NCBI RefSeq assembly: GCF_011761235.1
Contig: NZ_JAAOYW010000001.1
Coordinates: 62,781 to 126,780, forward strand
Direction of reading: 5' to 3'
DNA: 64,000 nt
From: Frigoribacterium faeni
GTDB taxonomy: Bacteria > Actinomycetota > Actinomycetes > Actinomycetales > Microbacteriaceae
Of this stretch, positions 1 to 9,159 are shown in pieces (position 1 is the stretch's first letter; every line of letters begins with the position of its first letter). The notes under the pieces were generated by a model. That model saw only the letters and a list, made by a program, of their open reading frames with translations. It ran no database searches and was not told where the DNA came from. A program made the translations under genes and the position numbers.

Positions 1-555
1 GGTCGTGGCCTCCTTGTGCCCGAAGTTCTTGACGGCGAAGGCACGGCCGATCGTGAGCAGGAACGCGATCAGGCCGCCGATGACGTGGGCCCCGTGGAAC
101 CCGGTCGTCATGTAGAAGGCGGAGCCGTACGCGCTCGAGCTCAGGGTGACGTGCTCGGAGATCAGGTGCGCGTACTCGAACACCTGCAGGCAGATGAACG
201 CCGCGCCCATGGAGTAGGTGAGGAAGAACCACTCGACCATGCCCCAGGAGCCGACCTGGAAGAGCTTGCCGGTGCGCCGCGCCTGCATGCGCTCGGCCGC
301 GAACACGCCGAACTGGCACGTGACGGACGACAGCACGAGCATGATCGTGTTCGTCAGCGCGAACGGCACGTCGAGCTTGGCGGTCTCGGCCGCCCACAGC
401 CCGGGGGAGGTGCTGCGCAGCGTGAAGTAGATCGCGAAGAGGCCGGCGAAGAACATGACCTCGCTGCCGAGCCACACGATGGTGCCCACGGCAACCGTGC
501 TCGGCCGGTTCACGACCGGTCCTGCAGAAGGTCTCGAGAGAGAGGTACTTGTCAC
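1..555 (-). CDS. ctaE: cytochrome c oxidase subunit III (3' end beyond window)
   Basis: Membrane subunit III of the aa3-type cytochrome c oxidase, which structurally supports the catalytic subunit of the respiratory oxidase. Read leftward, the protein opens MTSTSLSRPS and continues through the family-typical segments VWLGSEVMFFAGLFAIYF, LSSVTCQFGVFAAERM, MVEWFFLTYSMG and TGFHGAHVIGGLIAF. The GTG at 555 is chosen over the ATG at 564 because a CATAAT hexamer ends 7 nt before it, which would give a leaderless mRNA, and because it gives the usual N-terminus. The frame stays open to base 1, so roughly the last tenth is missing. It is divergent from trpD, as in M. tuberculosis. Confidence 0.93.
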   Translation of the reverse strand, partial: MTSTSLSRPSAGPVVNRPSTVAVGTIVWLGSEVMFFAGLFAIYFTLRSTSPGLWAAETAKLDVPFALTNTIMLVLSSVTCQFGVFAAERMQARRTGKLFQVGSWGMVEWFFLTYSMGAAFICLQVFEYAHLISEHVTLSSSAYGSAFYMTTGFHGAHVIGGLIAFLLTIGRAFAVKNFGHKEATT

Positions 556-562
556 GCGGTCC

Positions 563-568
563 ATTATG
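563..568 (-). promoter_or_regulatory. -10 hexamer CATAAT of ctaE, leaderless
   Basis: CATAAT lies 7 nt upstream of the GTG start, so the predicted transcript begins at or next to the start codon. No Shine-Dalgarno sequence is present. Confidence 0.5.
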
Positions 569-660
569 CCTGGTAAGTGGCCCAGGGTTTGCGCAGGAAA
601 CCCCGGGCGGTCGATTTTGCGTTGACGACGAGCTATGTCATGGGGCACCCTGTCCGCCGC

Positions 661-666
661 TAGCCT
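661..666 (+). promoter_or_regulatory. -10 hexamer TAGCCT of trpD, leaderless
   Basis: TAGCCT followed by 7 nt and ATG; no ribosome binding site. Fits the window-wide leaderless pattern. Confidence 0.5.
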
Positions 667-673
667 TGGCGGC

Positions 674-1726
674 ATGATGCACGACCTGACCTGGCCCTTC
701 CTCATCGACCAGCTGCTCTCCGGGCGCGACCTCTCGATCAGCGAGGCGACGTGGGCGATGGAGCGCGTCATGGTCGGCGAGGCGTCCCCGGCGCAGCTCG
801 GCGCGTTCCTCGTGGCGCTGCGCGCGAAGGGCGAGACGGTCGACGAGATCGTGGGCTTCCGCGACGCCGTGCTGGCCCACGCCGTGCCCCTCCCGGTCGA
901 CTCCATGGCCGTCGACATCGTCGGCACGGGCGGCGACCGGTTCGGCACCGTGAACGTGTCGACGATGGCGTCGATCGTGGTCGCCGCGACGGGCGTCCCG
1001 GTGATCAAGCACGGCAACCGGGCCGCGAGCTCGTCGTCGGGCTCGTCGGACGTCCTGGCGGCCCTCGGCATCGATCTCGGCCTGGGGGCGGACCGCGTCG
1101 CGGCCGTCCTGGAGGAGGTGGGCCTCACGTTCGCCTTCGCGGCCGCCTTCCACCCGGGGTTCGGCAACGCGGCAGCCGTCCGCCGTGAGATCGGCGTCCC
1201 GACCGTGTTCAACTTCCTCGGCCCGCTGGTCAACCCCGCGCGGCCCGAGGCCAGCGCGGTCGGCGTCGCCTCGCCCGAGAAGGTTGCCCTGATCGTCGGC
1301 GTGTTCCAGACCCGCGGGGCGACGGCGCTCGTGTTCCGCGGCGACGACGGGCTCGACGAGCTCACGACGACCGGCCACAGCCACATCTGGGAGGTCTCGG
1401 CGGGCTCCGTCACCGAGCACGACCTCGACCCCGTCGAGCTGGGCGTGCCGCGCGCCTCCATCGCCGACCTGGTCGGCGGCGACGCCGCGCACAACGCCGA
1501 CGTCGCCCGACGCGTGCTGGCGGGCGAGACCGGCCCGGTGCGCGACATCGTGCTGCTGAACGCGGCGGCGGGCCTCGTGTCGTACCGGCTGGCCCGGGAC
1601 CCTGCCCAGCGCGACCGCCCGATCCTCGCCCGCTTCCGCGAGCAGCTCGTCGTCGCGGCCGAGGCGGTCGACTCGGGCGCCGCCTCCCGCAAGCTGGACG
1701 CGTGGGTGGCCGCGACCCGTCGCTGA
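674..1726 (+). CDS. trpD: anthranilate phosphoribosyltransferase
   Basis: Transfers phosphoribose from PRPP to anthranilate, the second committed step of tryptophan synthesis (cytosol). The 350-residue product matches family length. It shows the PRPP-binding DIVGTGGDRFGTVNVST stretch, the KHGNRAASSSSGSSDVL anthranilate/Mg region and the NFLGPLVNPARP motif. The start is ATG 674 (ATG 677 also possible), with TAGCCT 7 nt upstream; the in-frame ATG at 635 would lie upstream of that promoter. It stands alone, away from other trp genes, as is common in actinobacteria. It converges with glpK across a shared hairpin. Confidence 0.95.
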   Translation: MMHDLTWPFLIDQLLSGRDLSISEATWAMERVMVGEASPAQLGAFLVALRAKGETVDEIVGFRDAVLAHAVPLPVDSMAVDIVGTGGDRFGTVNVSTMASIVVAATGVPVIKHGNRAASSSSGSSDVLAALGIDLGLGADRVAAVLEEVGLTFAFAAAFHPGFGNAAAVRREIGVPTVFNFLGPLVNPARPEASAVGVASPEKVALIVGVFQTRGATALVFRGDDGLDELTTTGHSHIWEVSAGSVTEHDLDPVELGVPRASIADLVGGDAAHNADVARRVLAGETGPVRDIVLLNAAAGLVSYRLARDPAQRDRPILARFREQLVVAAEAVDSGAASRKLDAWVAATRR

Positions 1727-1792
1727 GTCGTGACGGCCGCCTCCTCGGCCTGGGGCCGGTGACCGGTGACCGGCCGGCGCCGGACACGACGG

Positions 1793-1820
1793 AGGGCCCG
1801 TTCCGGTCGGAACGGGCCCT
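1793..1820. terminator. bidirectional hairpin between trpD and glpK
   Basis: A perfect 12-bp stem (AGGGCCCGTTCC / GGAACGGGCCCT) with a GGTC loop. It lies between two converging genes and lacks a clear U-tract, typical of high-GC terminators. Confidence 0.75.
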
Positions 1821-1847
1821 CGTGCTGTCGCCTCGGGGAGGCAGGCG

Positions 1848-3365
1848 TCAGTTGACGTCCTCGTCGACCCAGTCGAAGGTCTTGGTCACGGCCTTCTTCC
1901 AGAGGCGGAGGGTGCGGTCGCGCTCGTCGGCCTCGATGGCCGGCGTCCAGCGCTTGTCCTCCTGCCAGTTGCTGCGCAGGTCGTCGAGCGTCTCCCAGAA
2001 GCCGACCGCGAGGCCGGCCGCGTAGGCGGCGCCCAGGGCCGTCGTCTCGGCGACGACCGGACGCACCACGGGCACGTTCAGGATGTCGGCCTGGAACTGC
2101 ATGAGCGCGTCGTTCGCGGTCATGCCGCCGTCGACCTTGAGCTCGGTCAGGTCGACGCCCGAGTCGGCGTTGACGGCGTCGAGCACCTCGCGGGTCTGGA
2201 AAGCCGTCGCCTCGAGCGCCGCACGGGCGATGTGGCCCTTGTTGACGTAGCGCGTGAGGCCGACGAGGGCGCCACGGGCGTCGGAGCGCCAGTACGGCGC
2301 GAACAGGCCGGAGAACGCGGGGACGAAGTAGACGCCGCCGTTGTCCTCGACGCTCTTCGCGAGCTCCTCGACCTCGGCCGCGGACCCGATGAGCCCCAGG
2401 TTGTCGCGCAGCCACTGGATCAGCGAGCCGGTGACCGCGATCGAGCCCTCGAGCGCGTAGTGCGGCGCGGCGTCGCCGAGCTTGTAGCCCAGCGTCGTGA
2501 GCAGGCCGTTCTTCGAGTGGACGATCTCCTCGCCCGTGTTGAAGATGAGGAAGTTGCCGGTGCCGTAGGTGTTCTTGGACTCGCCCTGGTCGAAGGCGGC
2601 CTGGCCGAAGGTGGCGGCCTGCTGGTCGCCGAGGATGCCGGCGATCGGGACCTCGCGGAGGAGGCTGGACGCCTCGACCGTCCCGTAGACCTCGGACGAG
2701 CTCTTGATCTCGGGGAGCATCGAGCGGGGCACGTCGAAGGCCTCGAGGATGTCGTCGCGCCACTCGAGCGTCTCGAGGTCCATGAAGAGCGTGCGGGAGG
2801 CGTTGGTCACGTCGGTGACGTGGACGCCGCCGTCCGTGCCGCCGGTGAGGTTCCAGAGCACCCAGGTGTCGGTCGTGCCGAAGAGCAGGTCGCCGGCCTC
2901 CGCCTTCTCGCGGGCGCCCTCGACGTTCTCGAGGATCCAGACGACCTTGGTGCCCGAGAAGTACGTCGCGAGGGGCAGGCCGACGACGGGCTTGAAGCGC
3001 TCGACCCCGCCGTCCGCGGCGAGGCGGTCGACGATGGACTGCGTGCGGGTGTCCTGCCAGACGATCGCGTTGTAGACGGCCTTGCCGGTGGTCTTGTCCC
3101 AGACGACGGCGGTCTCGCGCTGGTTGGTGATGCCCACGGCCTTGATGTTGTGGCGCGTGATGTCGGCGCGCGACAGCGCCTGGCCGATGACCTCGCGGGT
3201 GTTCTCCCAGATCTCGGCGGGGTCGTGCTCGACCCAGCCGGCACGGGGGAAGATCTGCTCGTGCTCCTTCTGGCCGGTGGACACGATCGAGCCCGAGTGG
3301 TCGAAGATGATGGCTCGGGTGCTGGTGGTGCCCTGGTCGATCGCCAGGATGTAGTCGTCGCTCAC
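1848..3365 (-). CDS. glpK: glycerol kinase
   Basis: ATP-dependent phosphorylation of glycerol to sn-glycerol 3-phosphate in the cytosol. The 505-residue length equals the usual GlpK. The FGGY-kinase N-terminus [49 protein letters not shown] and [16 protein letters not shown] are all visible. Start is GTG 3365: AAGGAG lies 7 nt upstream and the protein then begins [11 protein letters not shown] longer frame from 3398 reads through this ribosome binding site and is not credible. It sits downstream of glpF on the same strand, with a hairpin between the two genes. Confidence 0.96.
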   Translation of the reverse strand: MSDDYILAIDQGTTSTRAIIFDHSGSIVSTGQKEHEQIFPRAGWVEHDPAEIWENTREVIGQALSRADITRHNIKAVGITNQRETAVVWDKTTGKAVYNAIVWQDTRTQSIVDRLAADGGVERFKPVVGLPLATYFSGTKVVWILENVEGAREKAEAGDLLFGTTDTWVLWNLTGGTDGGVHVTDVTNASRTLFMDLETLEWRDDILEAFDVPRSMLPEIKSSSEVYGTVEASSLLREVPIAGILGDQQAATFGQAAFDQGESKNTYGTGNFLIFNTGEEIVHSKNGLLTTLGYKLGDAAPHYALEGSIAVTGSLIQWLRDNLGLIGSAAEVEELAKSVEDNGGVYFVPAFSGLFAPYWRSDARGALVGLTRYVNKGHIARAALEATAFQTREVLDAVNADSGVDLTELKVDGGMTANDALMQFQADILNVPVVRPVVAETTALGAAYAAGLAVGFWETLDDLRSNWQEDKRWTPAIEADERDRTLRLWKKAVTKTFDWVDEDVN

Positions 3366-3413
3366 GGGGTGTTCTCCTTCGTCGTTGATGGTGCGCACAG
3401 CAGAGGGCGGACA

Positions 3414-3435
3414 CGCCCCGGCCTCGGCCGGGGCG
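3414..3435 (-). terminator. hairpin between glpF and glpK
   Basis: Ten-bp stem CGCCCCGGCC / GGCCGGGGCG with a 2-nt spacer, inside the glpF-glpK operon. It may trim or attenuate the transcript rather than end it. Confidence 0.4.
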
Positions 3436-3499
3436 CGTCCCGGGTGTCCCCGCGGTGCAGTCGTGGAACGGGTGTGGTGGTCCGCTGGCCCGAGGCCTG

Positions 3500-4237
3500 C
3501 TAGCCGTTGATGAGGGGGAGGAGCGGGTACGACAGCAGCGCCGCGAGCGCGCCGCCGACCAGGGGGCCCACGACGGGCACCCAGGCGTAGGACCAGTCGC
3601 TCGAGCCCTTGCCCTTGATGGGCAGGAAGGCGTGGGCGATGCGGGGGCCGAGGTCACGGGCCGGGTTGATGGCGTAGCCGGTCGGGCCGCCGAGGGAGGC
3701 GCCGATGCCGACCACCAGGAGGGCCACGGCCAGGCCGCCGAGGCCGCCGAGGTCGACGGGCGCCGCGCTGCCGTTCGTGAAGGCGATGATGACGAAGACG
3801 AGGACGAACGTGCCGATGATCTCGGTGACGAGGTTCCAGCCGTAGTTGCGGATCGCCGGGCCGGTCGAGAACACGCCGAGCTTCGAGGCCGGGTCGGGCT
3901 CCTCGTCGAAGTGGTTCTTGTAGGCCAGCCACACGATGACCGCACCGAGGATCGCACCGACCATCTGGGCGGCCACGTAGACCAGGAACTGCGGGAAGTC
4001 GATGTTGCCGAGGATCAGCTGCGCGATGCTGACCGCGGGGTTGAGGTGCGCTCCCGACTTGTACGAGACCGCGATGCCGGCGAAGACCGCGAGGCCCCAG
4101 CCGAAGTTCACCATCAGGGTGCCGCCGTTGAAGCCCTTCGACTTCGTGAGGGCCACGTTGGCGACCACGCCGCCACCGAGGGTGAGGAGCATGGCGGTGC
4201 CCACCAGCTCAGAGAGAAAAATCGTTCCCAGGTCCAC
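3500..4237 (-). CDS. glpF: glycerol facilitator (aquaglyceroporin)
   Basis: Passive inner-membrane channel bringing glycerol to GlpK. The 245-residue protein has about six membrane segments and the two MIP half-helix motifs, HLNPAVS near residue 66 and [11 protein letters not shown] near residue 195. The Asp after NPAR is the mark of glycerol-conducting rather than water-specific members. Start is GTG 4237, with AGGAAGG about 6 nt upstream; the longer frame from 4438 runs through the control region and was rejected. It is the first gene of glpF-glpK and diverges from dhaKLM across a palindromic operator. Confidence 0.95.
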   Translation of the reverse strand: MDLGTIFLSELVGTAMLLTLGGGVVANVALTKSKGFNGGTLMVNFGWGLAVFAGIAVSYKSGAHLNPAVSIAQLILGNIDFPQFLVYVAAQMVGAILGAVIVWLAYKNHFDEEPDPASKLGVFSTGPAIRNYGWNLVTEIIGTFVLVFVIIAFTNGSAAPVDLGGLGGLAVALLVVGIGASLGGPTGYAINPARDLGPRIAHAFLPIKGKGSSDWSYAWVPVVGPLVGGALAALLSYPLLPLING

Positions 4238-4272
4238 GTCGACCTTCCTTAGTCGTCGGGCGGGGTGCCACT

Positions 4273-4278
4273 GTGCAC
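4273..4278. promoter_or_regulatory. GTGCAC half-site in the glpF leader
   Basis: A second, isolated GTGCAC, the core half of the palindrome at 4346-4365, lies in the glpF 5' leader. It could be an auxiliary operator or chance. Confidence 0.2.
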
Positions 4279-4301
4279 CTCCGCGGTGAGCGTGTGGCAT
4301 C

Positions 4302-4307
4302 ACCATA
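4302..4307 (-). promoter_or_regulatory. candidate -10 of glpFK
   Basis: TATGGT on the minus strand, about 65 nt before the glpF GTG. A start site near 4295 would put the 4346-4365 palindrome centre near -60. No good -35 is seen. Confidence 0.35.
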
Positions 4308-4345
4308 GACCCGCGGAAGCACCCGTCCGCTAGCCGAATCACCCT

Positions 4346-4365
4346 GCGTGCACATATGTGCACGC
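4346..4365. promoter_or_regulatory. 20-bp perfect palindrome, glp/dha operator candidate
   Basis: GCGTGCACATATGTGCACGC is perfectly self-complementary over 20 bp and lies almost midway between the candidate -10 hexamers of glpF (4302-4307) and dhaK (4406-4411). An AT-centred palindrome is rare in this base composition. The regulator is not encoded nearby, so its identity is unknown. Confidence 0.7.
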
Positions 4366-4405
4366 GGCACGTCGCGAGACCCGCCTGCGCGTGCCCGCCC
4401 CGGAG

Positions 4406-4411
4406 TAGCTT
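4406..4411 (+). promoter_or_regulatory. candidate -10 of dhaKLM
   Basis: TAGCTT, about 54 nt upstream of the dhaK ATG. The predicted start site near 4418 places the palindrome centre at about -62. Confidence 0.4.
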
Positions 4412-4464
4412 CGAGTCGCGACGGTGCCGTCCGCGCACCGCGCCCGTTCCAGGGAGGGACTTCG

Positions 4465-5466
<1,002 letters not shown>

Positions 5467-5478
5467 CCCGACCGCGGG

Positions 5479-5494
5479 CGGCGGCCGGCCGCCG
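5479..5494 (+). repeat. 16-bp GC palindrome in the dhaK-dhaL gap
   Basis: CGGCGGCCGGCCGCCG is perfectly palindromic and lies just after the dhaK stop. A possible intra-operonic processing or attenuation hairpin. Confidence 0.35.
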
Positions 5495-5570
5495 GGGGAG
5501 CGGCACGGTGACGCATCCTGACACAGAGACCGACATCGACACCGACGAAGACACCGAAGAGAAGGACGAC

Positions 5571-6242
5571 ATGACACTGGACTCCACCTGGGCGCGCGAC
5601 TTCATCGCGCGCGCGGCCGACACCGTCGCCGAGAACCGGACCGCGCTCATCGAGCTCGACCGCGAGATCGGCGACGGCGACCACGGCGAGAACCTCGAGC
5701 GCGGCTTCTCGGCGGTGCGCGCGAAGCTGGGGGACCAGCCGGTCGACGCGACCCCGGGCGCCCTGCTCAAGATGGTCGCCACGACCCTCATCTCCACCGT
5801 CGGCGGGGCCTCGGGCCCCCTGCTCGGCACGGCGTTCCTCAAGGGGGCGGGCGCCCTCGGCGACTCGGCCGAGGTCGACTCCGCGGGCGCCGCGGCCTTC
5901 GTCGCCGCGGCCCGGGACGGCGCGGTGCTCCGCGGCAAGGCCGAGGTCGGCGACAAGACGATGATCGACGCCTGGGCCCCGGCCGCCGACGCCGCGCAGG
6001 CCGCCGCCGACGCCGGCGACGACCCCGCCGCCGTGCTGCGGGCCGCCGCGGACGCCGCCGCCCAGGGGGCCGTGTCGACCGAGCCGCTCGTCGCCCGGAA
6101 GGGCCGCGCGAGCTACCTCGGAGAACGGGCGGTGGGCCACCGCGACCCGGGCGCCCAGTCGTCGGCCCTCATCCTGGCCGCGGCCGCCGACGCGGCATCC
6201 GCCGTCGCCCCGTCGGCCCGCACGACCTCCGGGGAGGCGTGA
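5571..6242 (+). CDS. dhaL: dihydroxyacetone kinase, ADP-binding subunit DhaL
   Basis: Carries tightly bound Mg-ADP/ATP and phosphorylates DhaK-bound dihydroxyacetone. It contains DREIGDGDHGENLERGF near residues 30-45, whose aspartates coordinate magnesium, and the glycine-rich TLISTVGGASGPLLGTAFL. Start ATG 5571 (MTLDSTWARDF) has AGAAGGA upstream and gives 223 residues. An in-frame GTG at 5509 with GGGGGAG upstream would add a 21-residue Asp/Thr-rich tail; it is less likely because the family begins at MTLD. It overlaps the alternative dhaM start by GTGA. Confidence 0.93.
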   Translation: MTLDSTWARDFIARAADTVAENRTALIELDREIGDGDHGENLERGFSAVRAKLGDQPVDATPGALLKMVATTLISTVGGASGPLLGTAFLKGAGALGDSAEVDSAGAAAFVAAARDGAVLRGKAEVGDKTMIDAWAPAADAAQAAADAGDDPAAVLRAAADAAAQGAVSTEPLVARKGRASYLGERAVGHRDPGAQSSALILAAAADAASAVAPSARTTSGEA

Positions 6243-6244
6243 CC

Positions 6245-6937
6245 ATGGCCTCCGTCGGCATCGTGATCGTCTCCCACAGCTCCAAGATCGCCGAGGGCAC
6301 CGTCGAGCTGGCCCGCCAGATGGCGCCCACCACCACCCTCGTGGCCGCCGGCGGCACGGACGCCGGCGGCATCGGCACGAGCTTCGACGCCGTCTCGGCC
6401 GCGCTCGGCACGGCCGGCCGGGGCGGCGGGGGAGTCGTCGTGCTCTGCGACCTGGGCTCTGCCGTGCTCACCTCGGAGACCGCGGTCGAGTTCCTCGACG
6501 ACGCCGAGCGGGAGCGCGTCCTCGTCGTGGACGCCCCGGTCGTCGAGGGCGCGGTGGCCGCGGCCGTCGCGGCCGAGACCGGCGGCACCCTGGCCCAGGT
6601 GGCGGATGCGGCCCGCAGCGCGACGGGCGTCGCCGACCCGCACGCCGACGAGCGCGAGCTGCGCGGCGGGGACGCCGTCGAGCGCTCGGCCGTGCTGGTG
6701 AACGCCACGGGGCTGCACGCGCGACCGGCTGCCGAGCTCGTGACCCACGCCTCCCGGTTCCAGGCCGACGTCACGGTCAACGGCGTCGACGCCAAGAGCC
6801 TGCTCCGCATCATGGGCCTCGGGCTCGGCGTCGGGTCGACCGTGTCGCTCATGGCGACGGGGCCGGACGCGCAGCAGGCCGTCGACGACCTGGTCGAGCT
6901 GGTCGAGAGCGGGTTCGGCGAGGCGGGCCAGGCCTGA
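6245..6937 (+). CDS. dhaM: PTS phosphocarrier DhaM (EIIA-like plus HPr domains)
   Basis: Relays phosphate from the phosphotransferase system to ADP on DhaL. Residues 1-130 form the EIIA-mannose-like domain with the acceptor His in IVIVSHSSK near residue 9. Residues about 150-230 form an HPr domain with the acceptor His in NATGLHARPAAELV and DAKSLLRIMGLGLG at the regulatory region. The enzyme-I-like third domain of E. coli DhaM is absent, so EI must come from elsewhere. ATG 6245 is chosen because GGGGAGG sits 7 nt upstream; the GTG at 6239 is too close to it. Confidence 0.93.
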   Translation: MASVGIVIVSHSSKIAEGTVELARQMAPTTTLVAAGGTDAGGIGTSFDAVSAALGTAGRGGGGVVVLCDLGSAVLTSETAVEFLDDAERERVLVVDAPVVEGAVAAAVAAETGGTLAQVADAARSATGVADPHADERELRGGDAVERSAVLVNATGLHARPAAELVTHASRFQADVTVNGVDAKSLLRIMGLGLGVGSTVSLMATGPDAQQAVDDLVELVESGFGEAGQA

Positions 6938-6959
6938 TCTCGAGGGGACGCACGTCGCG

Positions 6960-6978
6960 GGCCCGGTCCGACCGGGCC
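6960..6978. terminator. hairpin after dhaM
   Basis: GGCCCGGTC and GACCGGGCC around a single central base, between converging dhaM and folE. Confidence 0.5.
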
Positions 6979-7061
6979 TGCGACGGGGGAGCCCGCCTCA
7001 GGCGCCGGTCGTCACGCCGGACCGGTCGCGCACCGGCCGGGTGAGCGGTCCGGCCGAGGGG

Positions 7062-7655
7062 TCAGGCGTCGCCGTCCCCGGTCCCCACCAGGGCGATCGC
7101 TTCGGCCCGCGCGACGGGGTCGGCCAGGGCGCCGCGACTGGCCAAGGTGACCGTCGAGCTGCCGACCTGCCGCGGGCCGCGGGTCGTGACGCAGCCGTGC
7201 ACGGCGTCGAGGACGACGAGCACGCCGGCGGGGGCCAGGCCCGTGACGAAGGCGTCGGCGATCTCCTCGCCGAGGCGCTCCTGCAGCTGCGGCCGGGAGG
7301 CGAGCGCGTCGACCACCCGGGGGACCGTGCCGAGTCCGACGATGCGGTCCGAGGGCACGTACGCGACGTGGGCCGTGCCGAGGAACGGCAGGAGGTGGTG
7401 CTCGCAGACCGACCGGAACGAGACGCCGCGGACGATCACCAGCTCGCCGAGCTGCCCGGGCCCGGACGGCACGGCGGACGATCGGACGAGCTCGACGGCA
7501 TCGACGTCGAGCCCGGCGAAGAACTCGGCGTAGGCCTCGGCGACGCGCCGGGGGGTCGACTCGAGCCCGGGGCGGGACGCGTCCTCGCCGATCGCCGCGA
7601 GGATCTCGGAGACGGCCGCCTCGATGCGCGGGCGGTCGACGGGGGGCGGAGTCAT
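7062..7655 (-). CDS. folE: GTP cyclohydrolase I
   Basis: Opens GTP to dihydroneopterin triphosphate, the first step of tetrahydrofolate synthesis. The 197-residue protein keeps GEDASRPGL, the zinc ligands in SVCEHHLLPF and HGCVTTRG, VPRVVDALASRPQLQERL and SSTVTLASRG, all landmarks of the zinc-dependent FolE1 family. ATG 7655 has no Shine-Dalgarno, but CAGACT lies 6 nt upstream. No other folate genes are adjacent. An AT-rich palindrome sits about 90 bp upstream. Confidence 0.93.
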   Translation of the reverse strand: MTPPPVDRPRIEAAVSEILAAIGEDASRPGLESTPRRVAEAYAEFFAGLDVDAVELVRSSAVPSGPGQLGELVIVRGVSFRSVCEHHLLPFLGTAHVAYVPSDRIVGLGTVPRVVDALASRPQLQERLGEEIADAFVTGLAPAGVLVVLDAVHGCVTTRGPRQVGSSTVTLASRGALADPVARAEAIALVGTGDGDA

Positions 7656-7661
7656 CGAGCC

Positions 7662-7667
7662 AGTCTG
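7662..7667 (-). promoter_or_regulatory. -10 hexamer CAGACT of folE, leaderless
   Basis: CAGACT, 6 nt, ATG; no ribosome binding site. Confidence 0.4.
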
Positions 7668-7745
7668 CCAGGTGGGCCGGCGTGCCCCGGGCTGCCGGGG
7701 TCTGTCCGACGGCCTGGAGGAGGGGTCGCCGACAGATGAGTTGAC

Positions 7746-7759
7746 ATAATGTGCATTAT
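7746..7759. promoter_or_regulatory. AT-rich palindrome ATAATG-TG-CATTAT
   Basis: A 6+6-bp inverted repeat embedded in TTGACATAATGTGCATTATC, the most AT-rich 20 bp of its region. It lies between the Nudix gene end and folE, on the upstream side of folE. Probably an operator; the regulator is unknown. Confidence 0.5.
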
Positions 7760-7791
7760 CAGCGCCCGGCCAGGATGCCGAGAGGGGCAGC

Positions 7792-8247
7792 TCAGTCGCC
7801 CGTCAGGACCTCGCGCAGCAGCGCCGCCAGGTCGGCCGGCTCGACGGGGTCGTCGGTCGCCTCGAGCTCGGCGAGCGACCACCAGCGTGACTCGAGGATG
7901 TCGACGCGCTCGTCGTCGGTCCAGCCGTCGTCGACGACCTCGAAGTGCGGCAGCCGCACGACGAAGAACTCGGCGTGGCCGTGCGTGTGGTCGGCGTCGT
8001 CCCACGGGACGACGAAGTCGTCGACGCGGACGACCGGGCCCACGTCGGCGACGACCTGGCCGGTCTCCTCGAGCAGCTCGCGGACGGCCGCCTGCGGGTG
8101 GTCCTCGCCCGGGTCGACTCCCCCTCCGGGCGTGATCCAGCGGGCGGCGCCGCTCGTATCCGGCGCCTTCGTCATCATCAGCAGCAGCCGGTCGTGCTCG
8201 TCGAGCACGAGGAGGCGCGAGGTCGGTCGGACGATCCGCTCGGTCAC
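7792..8247 (-). CDS. Nudix hydrolase
   Basis: Small pyrophosphohydrolase of unknown nucleotide substrate. The Nudix box GGGVDPGEDHPQAAVRELLEETG (residues about 41-63) matches GX5EX7REUXEEXG exactly. The 151-residue protein starts at GTG 8247 with GGGGAG about 8 nt upstream, 14 bp after the end of the SDR gene on the same strand, so the two are probably co-transcribed. The fold resembles MutT/ADP-ribose-type members, but substrate cannot be told from sequence. Confidence 0.88.
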   Translation of the reverse strand: MTERIVRPTSRLLVLDEHDRLLLMMTKAPDTSGAARWITPGGGVDPGEDHPQAAVRELLEETGQVVADVGPVVRVDDFVVPWDDADHTHGHAEFFVVRLPHFEVVDDGWTDDERVDILESRWWSLAELEATDDPVEPADLAALLREVLTGD

Positions 8248-8261
8248 GGGGCTCCCCCGTC

Positions 8262-9029
8262 TCAGCTCAGCGGGGCGAAGTCGCTCGTGTCGCCGACGTA
8301 GCGCGTGTGGTCGGCGGGAATCGGGTCGACGGCGGCGGAGGCGACCTCGGCGGCGAACTCGGCGACGTTGTAGAGCCTGCCGGCGCTCTCCTTGCGCGAG
8401 GAGATGGCGCCCGGGTTCGACCGCTCGAGCAGCGTCGCGGTGATGGTGCCCTCGATCATGTCGCCCGAGACGACGACGAACTCGACGCCCGCGGCCTCGA
8501 GCTGCGGGAGCATCTCGCGCAGGGCGTCCTCGCCGGCGCGCTTGCTCAGCGCCACGGGCAGGTACTCGGGCATCGTCTCGGTGGTGCGGATGAAGTGCGC
8601 CTGGTGGCTCGTGACGAACACGACCCGCGACCCCGGCGCCATCAGCGGCAGCGCGCTCGTGAGCAGCTGCACCTGCGCGTCGCGGTTGAGCTTCAGCGCG
8701 TAGTCCTCGGCCATGCCGCTCTCCATGCCGCCCGAGGCGTTCATGACGAGCACGTCCAGCCCGCCGAGGGACTCGCGCACCCGGGCGAACATGGCGTCCA
8801 GGCTCGCGGGGTCGGTCAGGTCGGCGCCCACGGCGATCGCCTCGCCGCCCGCGGCCTCGATCGCCGAGACGAGCTGCAGGGCGCGCTTCTCCTTGTTGCG
8901 GTAGTTGACGACCACGCGGGCCCCGGCCTCGGCGAGGTAGCGGACCGTGTCGGCCCCGATCCCCCGGGACGACCCGGTGACGAGGGCGCGCTTGCCGGTG
9001 AGCGATCCTGCGGCGAGGGGGTTGGACAC
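8262..9029 (-). CDS. SDR-family oxidoreductase, atypical active site
   Basis: NAD(P)-binding Rossmann protein of 255 residues. TGSSRGIG near residue 18 is the cofactor loop, and NASGG replaces NNAG. The usual YxxxK catalytic pair is not intact: the segment reads EYLPVALSK, with Val where Tyr is expected four residues before Lys and a Tyr three residues earlier. Function may therefore differ from a classical dehydrogenase. GTG 9029 follows TGGAG. First gene of an SDR-Nudix operon. Confidence 0.85.
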   Translation of the reverse strand: MSNPLAAGSLTGKRALVTGSSRGIGADTVRYLAEAGARVVVNYRNKEKRALQLVSAIEAAGGEAIAVGADLTDPASLDAMFARVRESLGGLDVLVMNASGGMESGMAEDYALKLNRDAQVQLLTSALPLMAPGSRVVFVTSHQAHFIRTTETMPEYLPVALSKRAGEDALREMLPQLEAAGVEFVVVSGDMIEGTITATLLERSNPGAISSRKESAGRLYNVAEFAAEVASAAVDPIPADHTRYVGDTSDFAPLS

Positions 9030-9124
9030 GGTGGGCTCCAGACTGTGGTGAGGACGTGGTTCGGGCGGCCGTGAGGGGCCCCGTCGAGACTATCGGTCCC
9101 CGTCCCGCTGTCGGGTGCCCCTGG

Positions 9125-9130
9125 TAGCGT
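9125..9130 (+). promoter_or_regulatory. candidate -10 TAGCGT of the NfeD-SPFH-GDPD operon
   Basis: TAGCGT is 29 nt before the GTG, giving a short leader that contains AAGGAGG. Confidence 0.4.
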
Positions 9131-9159
9131 CACGACCACGGCGATCGAAGGAGGCCGAC

